A DNA stretch of 6,774 nt from Selenomonadaceae bacterium (GTDB taxonomy: Bacteria; Bacillota; Negativicutes; Selenomonadales; Selenomonadaceae), in the NCBI GenBank assembly GCA_017445435.1, contig JAFSUE010000296.1:1-6774 (forward strand). Reading direction: 5' to 3'. The notes under the pieces were generated by a model. The model saw nothing but the letters and a program-made list of their open reading frames with translations. It was not told the DNA's origin and searched no databases. Positions within the stretch are counted from its first letter, which is position 1. Each line of letters begins with the position of its first letter. Position numbers and translations under genes: made by a program. Shown here piece by piece: positions 1-5,977 of this stretch.

Positions 1-1004
1 AAAATCCAGCCGCATTTATTTTTTGCCACGCGCAGAGCATGAGCGCCAATATTCATTGCCATGACAGGGTAGCCAGACAACATTGCCTCGCTTGCCGTGT
101 AGCAATATGTTTCGGGAACTTTGCTAAGTGCGGCTACAATCGCCGTTTCATATTCAGCCAGCTTTTTTGAAACGTCAGGCGCGTTGTACTTGCCAGCTAA
201 AATTATTCCTTCCTTCGTACCTGCGCGAACATCATCTTTATATTCACCTAAACCAACAAATTCAATCGGCAATTTCTCACGTCGAACAATTTCATTGAGC
301 TTTAACAAATACCATTCGCCTTTATGTTCACAAATTTCACCTAAAAAAGTTATTCGCAATTTTTCACGCGCCGCAAACTCTGGCTTGAAAGTTCGTTCAA
401 TAGGCAAAGCAATTTTATGTGGTCGAACTTCAATATTTAAGTTTGGATAAATATTTTTTATAATTTGTGCAGTGTAAGTTGAAGGCGCGATAATTTTTTT
501 AGCGGCGCTTAAAAGAGTGGACCAACATTTTCGCCAATCCCATAACTGAAAATGTTTTAGATATTGCCTACAAACAGGATGAACTCTGCTTAGTTCACAA
601 AATTTTGAACTGCAATATTGGAAATGTTTTCCCGCACAAGCGCAATAGTAATCGTGTATCATATAAGTAAACGGCAACTTGATAGCTAAAATCCAATTCG
701 CAATGAAAAGAAAATTAAAGTGGATTAGGTGATTGACAAAAATTTCTGTTATATGAAGTGATTTGACGAAGGAATTTAAATTTGAAAAATCGGCGCGGAA
801 ATTCCAACTTATTGAAGGGTCGCGATAATTAGTTAAAATCAAACTTGCTGAAAGATCGAAAGGGTTAGCATCGGTTTTTTCAGATTTTAATATGTAAACG
901 CCGCAGTCATTAAAATTTTCCTCAACATATTTATCAAGAAAAATTTTTGAGCCGCCAGCAAATCCCAGCGTCAATATCAAAACGTTTCTTTCAACATTTG
1001 GCAA
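1..1004 (-). CDS. GT4-type glycosyltransferase, 3' end beyond window
   Basis: Probable GT-B fold glycosyltransferase of the group 1 (GT4) type, transferring a sugar from a nucleotide-sugar donor to a growing surface glycan in the cytoplasm. My translation of the minus strand is open from 1004 to the left edge (334 codons), so the C-terminus is missing. The N-terminal Rossmann half begins with NVLILTLGFAGGSK. An HD pair at residues 117-118 is followed by a Cys-rich stretch (Cys 121, 123, 131, 136, 145) where family members often carry a variable loop. The C-terminal donor half starts around ITFLGEICEHKG and contains the EX7E signature, Glu298 and Glu306 in ETYCYTASE. TTG at 1004 is chosen as start because GGAGGTGAT lies 8 nt upstream of it; ATG at 1010 would leave only 2 nt. 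It follows the FrhB-like gene by 22 nt and is likely co-transcribed. Family call is good; sugar specificity is unknown. Confidence 0.85.
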   Translation of the reverse strand, partial: MPNVERNVLILTLGFAGGSKIFLDKYVEENFNDCGVYILKSEKTDANPFDLSASLILTNYRDPSISWNFRADFSNLNSFVKSLHITEIFVNHLIHFNFLFIANWILAIKLPFTYMIHDYYCACAGKHFQYCSSKFCELSRVHPVCRQYLKHFQLWDWRKCWSTLLSAAKKIIAPSTYTAQIIKNIYPNLNIEVRPHKIALPIERTFKPEFAAREKLRITFLGEICEHKGEWYLLKLNEIVRREKLPIEFVGLGEYKDDVRAGTKEGIILAGKYNAPDVSKKLAEYETAIVAALSKVPETYCYTASEAMLSGYPVMAMNIGAHALRVAKNKCGWI

Positions 1005-1008
1005 ATTC

Positions 1009-1017
1009 ATCACCTCC
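1009..1017 (-). promoter_or_regulatory. Strong ribosome binding site, decides TTG start
   Basis: The minus strand reads GGAGGTGAT here, a nine-base perfect complement to the usual 16S anti-Shine-Dalgarno. GGAGG is 8 nt from TTG at 1004 but only 2 nt from ATG at 1010, whose own AT is part of the match. The spacing favours TTG as the start of the GT4 gene. It is the strongest site in the window, suggesting that this gene is translated independently of the one before it. Confidence 0.75.
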
Positions 1018-1026
1018 GCAAATTTA

Positions 1027-2541
1027 CTATTTATGCACTTCAAAACTTTTGACAGGTAAGTTGCGATTTTCTAAAAAATTTTTAAGCCCGTCACTTAAAT
1101 TTATTTGCCTGTCGACAAAAATATTTGTCACGTGAAAATTTTCAATCAAGTCGCGTAGACTGTTCAATTTCATTTCGCCGCTTAAACGTATAATCGGGTG
1201 GAAGGCGTCAACTAAAATAAATTTTCCGCCGCCTTGAAGTTGAAAAATATAGCCGCCACTACCTTTGAAGTCACGCAAAATTTTCCCTACAAAATTATTT
1301 ATAACGTTGCCATTTAAAATTGGCGTGATAAACAAAATATTTTTTTCGCGCCGCTTGGCAAATTGACGTAAAATCGCATCAAATTTTTGTGTAGCTTCTA
1401 CCTTTAAATTTCTGCCGCTTGGTACAACTTTATTCGGATTTTGATGAAAATATTTTTGCATAACGGCAATGGGAAGGTGCGGAAAATTTTTCAAATCTCG
1501 GAAAAAATCTTGTCGTCTGTTATCTGGAATGGACGGCGTAATAAAGCAGGGATTGTGCGCGGGCAAAACGTCAAAACTTACGCGCTGACCTGCCAACTTA
1601 GCCTTAGACAAAAAATTTTTGCCTTTCGCAGTATGAACAATTACAAGCGAAGTACCGCGATTGTCAAAAAATTTCGGTGAAAAATTTTGTACGCCCCACG
1701 CATCGCCAATCGTAACGTCGCTTTTACAATTCGGAAATTTAAATTTGCAAGTATGACACGACGGACGCTCTATAATACCGTGTAAAAAATTGTACTGATA
1801 CAAATCTTGATTAGTGCCGTTGGCATAATAACCGCAATCATAAAAAGTTATCTCAATATGATTGTTTGTCCAACCAAAACGTTTACTGCGAAAATTCACG
1901 CGGGCGATGTCGTGACCACCTGCGCGGTAGTCAATGTAATTTTCCCAAATAAATGGCGACGGCGTACCGTGACAAATTATATCAACCGTCAGCAAATTAT
2001 CATAATCCTTGACAAGAAAACTTTTCAGCCCAGCGCATTGACACGGCGTCCCACTAAATAAAACTTGACGCCCATTTTCAAGTTCAACCTTGACGCGCTT
2101 GTAAACGTAGCCGATTTGACTTTGTACGTACTTACTTCCGCGCAGATTTTCAAGCTCGTCAAGATTTTCAGCAGACGTATGGACGACGTGCCAATTTTCA
2201 TTGAATCCCGCGCCAAAAATAATTCCGCCGCTATTTAAAATAATTTCGCTTAAAGCAGTGAACGTGCCACCAGAGGAACTGTGCCGCCTAACTTTCGCGT
2301 CAGGATGAATCGTCACGAAAACTTCAGGCAACTCGGCTGGAATTGTCGGCTTGAAATTCAGTGCGGGACAAACTTTTTCACATCTGCCACATTTAATGCA
2401 AACTTCGTGATCAATTTTAGGATAGGCGAAACCTTCGGCGTCACGTTTCATTGAGATACAATTTTTTGGACAAATATTCGCGCAAGCCTCGCAACCTGAA
2501 CAATCTGCGCGGTTAGCGGCGATCATATCTTCGATTTTCAT
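1027..2541 (-). CDS. FrhB-like 4Fe-4S protein with glycosyltransferase-like tail
   Basis: Member of the coenzyme F420 hydrogenase/dehydrogenase beta-subunit (FrhB) family, 504 aa. An N-terminal ferredoxin domain has two CxxCxxCxxxCP clusters (Cys 14, 17, 20, 24 and 48, 51, 54, 58), enough for two [4Fe-4S] centres. The FrhB core follows, with RHSSSGG, LFSGTPCQCAGL, CHGTPS and the Cys pair of RPSCHTCKF before SDVTIGDAWG. Family members reduce or oxidise F420 or related flavin-linked substrates, but similar proteins occur in polysaccharide loci of bacteria without known F420, where their role is unclear. The ATG overlaps the TGA of the upstream pyruvyl transferase (ATGA), so the two are probably translationally coupled and act on the same glycan. 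Residues 400-504 are an extra domain not typical of FrhB (separate entry). No signal peptide or membrane segment is seen, so it is presumably cytoplasmic. Confidence 0.88.
   Translation of the reverse strand: MKIEDMIAANRADCSGCEACANICPKNCISMKRDAEGFAYPKIDHEVCIKCGRCEKVCPALNFKPTIPAELPEVFVTIHPDAKVRRHSSSGGTFTALSEIILNSGGIIFGAGFNENWHVVHTSAENLDELENLRGSKYVQSQIGYVYKRVKVELENGRQVLFSGTPCQCAGLKSFLVKDYDNLLTVDIICHGTPSPFIWENYIDYRAGGHDIARVNFRSKRFGWTNNHIEITFYDCGYYANGTNQDLYQYNFLHGIIERPSCHTCKFKFPNCKSDVTIGDAWGVQNFSPKFFDNRGTSLVIVHTAKGKNFLSKAKLAGQRVSFDVLPAHNPCFITPSIPDNRRQDFFRDLKNFPHLPIAVMQKYFHQNPNKVVPSGRNLKVEATQKFDAILRQFAKRREKNILFITPILNGNVINNFVGKILRDFKGSGGYIFQLQGGGKFILVDAFHPIIRLSGEMKLNSLRDLIENFHVTNIFVDRQINLSDGLKNFLENRNLPVKSFEVHK
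1030..1344 (-). other. Half-glycosyltransferase domain fused to FrhB-like protein
   Basis: Residues 400-504 of the FrhB-like protein begin NILFITPILNG and match the N-terminal Rossmann half of the next gene, the GT4 enzyme. NILFITPILNG aligns with NVLILTLGFAGG. LNSLRDLIENFHVTNIFVD aligns with FSNLNSFVKSLHITEIFVN. The closing LPVKSFEVHK aligns with LPFTYMIHDYY. The protein stops exactly where the GT4 enzyme continues with HDYY and its donor-binding half, so this domain lacks EX7E and cannot be a full GT-B enzyme. It may be a relic of a duplicated or fused glycosyltransferase, or an acceptor-binding or docking module. The alignment was made by eye. Confidence 0.65.
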
Positions 2542-3623
2542 TTATTCACCACCCTTGAATTAAGCGCCGTTACTAAAAAGTTCAGCGCCTTCAAACGTTC
2601 CTGCGGTAAAATTTTATCGCGAACGGAAAAATCAATTTCAAACGGCGAATCAAATTTTGAATCAGTTTGTGAAGTTAAAATTCTATTTTCCAGATTAAAC
2701 ATTTTCAATAATGAAATTATCCTTTCCATTACGGAATTAATCCAATTATCTTTGTTGTAAAAAAGAAACGGTTTCTTGAATAAAATTGAAAAAGCCGTGC
2801 CGTGAAAAGAATGTGTGAAAACCAATGACGCATTGGCGAAAAGGTAAATAAATTCGTCGGGAGATGTGATATAGTGATTGAAATTATTTTCGTCAAACAA
2901 ATTTATCACGGGCAGATTTAATTTCTTGGAAAGTTTTTTTATGTCGTCAACAGGTCTGTACTTGAAAAAGTAAGTAAGAATGTAGCCGCGTTGATATTTT
3001 TCATTTAACCAGCTAGGTCGACGCGAAACTTTTAACCACTCGTCAGCCGTCAGCAAAAGTACTGGGTCAAGTACAAGTTCGGCGTTACGCCCCGTAAGAT
3101 TTTTTACGATGTCGACTGCGTTACTTTCTCTAACTGAAATGTGTTGAAAGCTTGAAATGCCTTGACGACACGCATTTACAAATTCGGCAGGAATTTCTTT
3201 CAAGCCGATACTTGCCGCGTAAGCAATTTTCTTTGCAGGCGGTACGAAGTTTAAAAATTTTATCGGCAACGGCATATTCACTGATTCTAATTTTGGATTC
3301 CAGACTTGATCAGAACCTACGACGAAAAAATCATAATCATCAGCAAGTTCCTCAATGTACGGAATATTAAACCGCGTTTTGATATATCGTTCATGAAATT
3401 CTTTAAACTTAGTCATCTTCACGGCTTCGCGCAGATTAGATTTTAAATTCGACGCTGGAACTTCCGCAGTCTCTGCCCAAAAATCGCTTGAGCCTTTATT
3501 TCCATTGAACCATAAAACTTCCGTGAAATCGACAAATTTTTTCAGCATCGCATGAAGAGCGTACTTTTGAAGTATATTTCCATAATTTTCATACGTGTTA
3601 AAAGTAAGTTGTGCCACTCGCAT
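2538..3623 (-). CDS. Polysaccharide pyruvyl transferase family protein, copy B
   Basis: Polysaccharide pyruvyl transferase family (WcaK/CsaB-like, PF04230 type), 361 aa. Characterised members transfer pyruvate from phosphoenolpyruvate to a glycan sugar as a ketal, giving the polymer a negative charge; members in capsule loci are often uncharacterised. Visible landmarks are the N-terminal NYGNILQKYAL (residues 13-23), GSDQVWNP (103-110), LDPVLLL and SFHG (272-275) followed by FSILFKKPF, in the family order. It is a clear paralogue of the upstream copy, with GSDQVWNP, EKYQRGYI and EIDFSVRDKILP shared. The ATG at 3623 has GGGAGG 9 nt upstream, but that site lies inside a strong RNA hairpin, so translation may be conditional. 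The TGA stop overlaps the ATG of the FrhB-like gene by four bases, indicating coupling. The exact acceptor sugar is unknown, and the two copies may modify different residues. Confidence 0.88.
   Translation of the reverse strand: MRVAQLTFNTYENYGNILQKYALHAMLKKFVDFTEVLWFNGNKGSSDFWAETAEVPASNLKSNLREAVKMTKFKEFHERYIKTRFNIPYIEELADDYDFFVVGSDQVWNPKLESVNMPLPIKFLNFVPPAKKIAYAASIGLKEIPAEFVNACRQGISSFQHISVRESNAVDIVKNLTGRNAELVLDPVLLLTADEWLKVSRRPSWLNEKYQRGYILTYFFKYRPVDDIKKLSKKLNLPVINLFDENNFNHYITSPDEFIYLFANASLVFTHSFHGTAFSILFKKPFLFYNKDNWINSVMERIISLLKMFNLENRILTSQTDSKFDSPFEIDFSVRDKILPQERLKALNFLVTALNSRVVNK
3313..3341 (-). repeat. Direct repeat within duplicated pyruvyl transferase (copy B)
   Basis: These 29 bases are identical to 4481-4509 in copy A and encode the YDFFVVGS region just before QVWNP. 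A second similar block runs from about 2590 to 2655 here and about 3758 to 3824 in copy A, with few differences. The two genes form a tandem duplication that still has stretches long enough for recombination or gene conversion. Confidence 0.85.
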
Positions 3624-3629
3624 TTAATG

Positions 3630-3667
3630 TCGCCTCCCTACGCCGCCACGTCAAGGTAGGAAGGCGA
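3630..3667 (-). promoter_or_regulatory. RNA hairpin sequestering the pyruvyl transferase B ribosome binding site
   Basis: In the minus-strand transcript, bases 3667-3656 (UCGCCUUCCUAC) can pair with 3641-3630 (GUAGGGAGGCGA) to form a 12-bp stem with one G-U wobble around a 14-nt loop. The 3' arm contains GGGAGG (3638-3633), the Shine-Dalgarno of copy B, 9 nt before its ATG. Folding would block ribosome entry. It is not an intrinsic terminator, because the stem is followed by ACAUUAAAUG and not a U run. It begins 26 nt after the stop of copy A, so ribosomes ending there would not normally melt it. Confidence 0.7.
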
Positions 3668-3693
3668 ATATTTTATGCAGCTAGCAACTGAAA

Positions 3694-4815
3694 TTAATTC
3701 ACAACCCCCCCCGCACGGTCTGCGGCATTGTACAGTGCATCTGCTAAAAATTTAAACGCCTTTAAACGTTCCAGCGGCAAAATTTTATCGCGGACGGAAA
3801 AATCAATTTCCAGCGGCGAATCAATTTTGTAGCCATTATCAGCAGTTGCTATACGATTTTCAAGCCCAAACATTTTTAAAAGTCCTGGTATCCTAAGTGA
3901 CATACTGCGCGTAGATTCATCGTCGTATTCGCGATTGATAAACGGACGCTTGAATAAAATTGAAAACGCTATGCCGTGAAAAGAATTTGCGTAAACTAAA
4001 GACGCGTTCATAATCAAAAAAAGAAACTCTTCTATACCGATTGTGGAATGATTGAAGTTATTAAAATTTAGTGCGTTTATCACGGGCAAATTTAATTCAG
4101 CCGCAACAGAATTTATTTCAAGCGGCGGATCATTTCGCAAGTAGTACGTGAAGATATAGCCGCGCTGATATTTTTCATTAAACCAACTCGGCGGACGTGC
4201 AATTTTTTTCCATTCGTCAGCGGACAATAAAAGTACAGGGTCAAGCAAAAGTAACGGCGTCTTACCCGTCAACTCCTCAACGATTTTAACCGCGCCTTCC
4301 TCACGTACTGAAACGTAGTCAAAACTTAAAATACCTTGTCGAAAATATTCTTTAAAGGCGTCAGGAATTTTCGGCGTAGCGATACTTGCCGCATAAGCTA
4401 ATTTTTTTTCGCGCGGAACAAATTCCAAAAATCTCGCTGGATACGGTATCGATGGATCATTGGGATTCCAAACTTGGTCTGAACCTACGACGAAAAAATC
4501 ATAATCATCTGCAATTTCTTCAAGGTACGGCAGATGAAACCGCGTCTTAATATTGCGTTCGGCAAATTCTTTAAACTTCGTCAGCCGCGCAGATTCATAA
4601 TATGAACATCGTTGATAGTCAAATGGATTGTTGCGTAAAACGTGTTGCGGAATGAGTGAAAAATTTCCGCCAACTTCAGGCGTAAAATTATTTGGACCGT
4701 ACCACAAAACCGTTACATCGTCCACAAATTTTTTCAGCGTCTGATAAAGCGCGTACTTCTGCAAAATATTGCCGTAATTAAAATAACCGTTTAAAGTAAT
4801 TTGCGCTACCTTCAT
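3694..4815 (-). CDS. Polysaccharide pyruvyl transferase family protein, copy A
   Basis: Polysaccharide pyruvyl transferase family protein, 373 aa, paralogous to the next gene and probably adding pyruvate ketals from phosphoenolpyruvate to a cytoplasmic glycan intermediate. Landmarks are NYGNILQKYAL (13-23), GSDQVWNP (111-118), LDPVLLL, SFHG (278-281) and a C-terminal EIDFSVRDKILP. The two copies differ most around residues 40-75 and 290-330, which could reflect different acceptors. The ATG at 4815 is preceded by AAAGG with an 11-nt spacer, and the gene starts 7 nt after the fucosyltransferase stop. The last codons contain a run of eight G (encoding Gly-Gly-Val); its loss or gain alters only the final residues of this protein but changes where ribosomes stop relative to the downstream hairpin. 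No signal peptide or membrane span is seen. Confidence 0.88.
   Translation of the reverse strand: MKVAQITLNGYFNYGNILQKYALYQTLKKFVDDVTVLWYGPNNFTPEVGGNFSLIPQHVLRNNPFDYQRCSYYESARLTKFKEFAERNIKTRFHLPYLEEIADDYDFFVVGSDQVWNPNDPSIPYPARFLEFVPREKKLAYAASIATPKIPDAFKEYFRQGILSFDYVSVREEGAVKIVEELTGKTPLLLLDPVLLLSADEWKKIARPPSWFNEKYQRGYIFTYYLRNDPPLEINSVAAELNLPVINALNFNNFNHSTIGIEEFLFLIMNASLVYANSFHGIAFSILFKRPFINREYDDESTRSMSLRIPGLLKMFGLENRIATADNGYKIDSPLEIDFSVRDKILPLERLKAFKFLADALYNAADRAGGVVN
3705..3712 (-). repeat. G8 homopolymer tract at 3' end of pyruvyl transferase A
   Basis: Eight consecutive G on the coding strand (C8 on the plus strand) cover codons 368-371 of 373. With seven or ten G the frame stops almost at once at TGA. 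With nine G it continues for 21 codons past residue 371, ends CELISVASCIKYSPSYLDVAA, and stops at TAG (3640-3638), overlapping the GGGAGG of the next gene. Outside this and the G9 tract, no G or C run in the window exceeds four. Confidence 0.85.
4481..4509 (-). repeat. Direct repeat within duplicated pyruvyl transferase (copy A)
   Basis: Partner of the identical 29-base block at 3313-3341, 1168 bases away in the same orientation. Recombination between the two would delete one gene length, removing the G8 tract and the hairpin and leaving one chimeric transferase. Confidence 0.85.
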
Positions 4816-4822
4816 AAAAATA

Positions 4823-5959
4823 TTAACCTTTCAAATAATTTATATAAATGTCATCCCAGCGCGTTTGATTGATGAAATGTTGAATGCGGTTAAAATTATC
4901 AATGACGGCAGGAAGTCGCCGCTCATATTCTTCGGGAGTGCATTTAGATAGAATTTCTTCAAGTCGGTCGAAGTCTTCAACTCGAATTTGAATTATGCCT
5001 TCAGGATTGAAAAATTCGCCGATCTCAGTTGCGCCAATGTAAATTGGAATTGTCTGCGCCGCGAAACAGTTACAAATTTTTTCCGTGAAGTAAAACGGCG
5101 AGACTAAATTTTCAACGGCGATTGAATATCGATATTTTTCAAAAGGCGTCTCAATCGGTACGTACCCCCCCCCGTCGAACTTACCATATGTGTCGACATT
5201 GGGAAGTTCCTTGCACTTGAAGGCAAATTTTTGGCGTACTAAATGCATTGGACACATTTTTTTATCTGACGCGATAATAGAAATATTTTTAGTTTTGTGC
5301 TTGTATTGTTCAGCGGGATTTACAGCCAATTTTTTAGGCTTGCCGTCGTTTGAAAAACCTGCCGCCTCACCGTCGCTCATCATTCCTTCAACGTTTTTAC
5401 CATACCAAACTGATAAACCAAACGGTACAAATACGGCATTTTTCAGCGTTGATAAAATTCTGGCGTCATAAGTAAAAATAGCATTAAAATTTTTTTCAAC
5501 GTAATCTTTATTCTTCAAAACATTTTCGTAACTTTGCGGTCTAATGGCGGGAGATTCAATCATTGCAGCGAATTTTCTTTTGGGTTTGCCGACAGTTCTA
5601 AAAATTTCGTCGTGCGTGTAAAAATGTGTTTCAAGCCCATAATTGTATCTGTCCCAGTAAATGTACCGCGAATTTTTAGCGTTAGGACCGTGAGCACTTT
5701 CACGATCACTCATGAAAAAAACTTCCATGCGTTCGCCGTACTTATTGTACATTTCTGGATAAGCAGGGCTAATGTCATGACCACGCAAATAGTACGGTTC
5801 AAAAGGTAAAGACGCATCCGTTATGCCAAAAAATTTTTCAATTAAAGCTTGACGCCGATAAATTCCATTCGCCCACTGAAAATGTTCTTGATGCATTTTC
5901 GCAAGATTGGCGTTGACTTCATCCAATTTTTTCTGCAGGAGTTCAAGTTCATTATCCAA
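4823..5959 (-). CDS. GT10 family (alpha-1,3-fucosyltransferase-like) glycosyltransferase
   Basis: Probable GT10 family glycosyltransferase, 378 aa, which in characterised members transfers L-fucose from GDP-fucose to a glycan. The family core is at residues 276-315: YRYSIAVENLVSPFYFTEK followed by FAAQTIPIYIGA, matching the (F/Y)xxAxEN...YxTEK...PxxxG pattern that binds donor. Residues 1-25 have a heptad-like pattern (LELLQKKLDEVNANLAKM), suggesting an N-terminal coiled coil for oligomerisation. The start is TTG at 5959: an in-frame TGA lies six codons upstream and the next ATG is codon 22. AAAGG lies 11 nt upstream, the same arrangement as in the next gene. The gene follows pheS by 18 nt. 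A G9 tract at codons 263-265 makes it a candidate phase-variable locus; here it is in frame. Fucose specificity is inferred from the family; another donor is possible. Confidence 0.87.
   Translation of the reverse strand: MDNELELLQKKLDEVNANLAKMHQEHFQWANGIYRRQALIEKFFGITDASLPFEPYYLRGHDISPAYPEMYNKYGERMEVFFMSDRESAHGPNAKNSRYIYWDRYNYGLETHFYTHDEIFRTVGKPKRKFAAMIESPAIRPQSYENVLKNKDYVEKNFNAIFTYDARILSTLKNAVFVPFGLSVWYGKNVEGMMSDGEAAGFSNDGKPKKLAVNPAEQYKHKTKNISIIASDKKMCPMHLVRQKFAFKCKELPNVDTYGKFDGGGYVPIETPFEKYRYSIAVENLVSPFYFTEKICNCFAAQTIPIYIGATEIGEFFNPEGIIQIRVEDFDRLEEILSKCTPEEYERRLPAVIDNFNRIQHFINQTRWDDIYINYLKG
5165..5173 (-). repeat. G9 homopolymer tract inside GT10 gene, candidate phase-variation switch
   Basis: Nine consecutive G on the coding strand encode Gly263-Gly264-Gly265, just before the GT10 core motif. 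With eight G the frame reaches TAG after codon 284. With ten G it reaches TGA after codon 269. Either product lacks the donor-binding core, so a one-base slip in either direction should inactivate the enzyme. In this copy the gene is in the ON frame. Confidence 0.85.
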
Positions 5960-5970
5960 AAATTTTTCAA

Positions 5971-5976
5971 CCTTTC
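5971..5976 (-). promoter_or_regulatory. Ribosome binding site supporting the GT10 TTG start
   Basis: The coding strand reads GAAAGG, with 11 nt to TTG at 5959. The following gene has the same GAAAGGTT element with 11 nt to its ATG at 4815. The matching leaders support TTG as the genuine start, although the spacing is a little longer than usual. Confidence 0.5.
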
Positions 5977-5977
5977 A

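Noticed and set aside
1008..1010. ATG as start of the GT4 gene
   Set aside because: Only 2 nt separate it from GGAGG and it overlaps the Shine-Dalgarno match; TTG at 1004 has 8-nt spacing. The difference is two residues.
2025..2216. Minus-strand 63-codon frame inside the FrhB-like gene
   Set aside because: It is out of frame within a conserved FrhB core and shows no motif.
1027..2541. Genuine F420-reducing hydrogenase subunit
   Set aside because: No hydrogenase large or small subunit is nearby, and the neighbours are glycan genes; only family membership is supported.
3630..3667. Intrinsic terminator between the pyruvyl transferases
   Set aside because: In the transcribed direction the stem is followed by ACAUUAAAUG, without a U run, and the 3' arm is the next ribosome site.
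3670..3693. Possible internal promoter (TAAAAT at 3675-3670) before copy B
   Set aside because: No -35-like element at proper spacing, and the start point would cut into the hairpin; AT-rich sequence gives such matches by chance.
5190..5471. Plus-strand open frame opposite the GT10 gene, and similar plus-strand frames at 121-450, 947-1135, 1441-1680, 1807-2061, 3152-3370, 5534-5809 and 6173-6407
   Set aside because: All lie wholly or mostly antisense to well-supported genes, encode no recognisable motif and have no convincing ribosome site.
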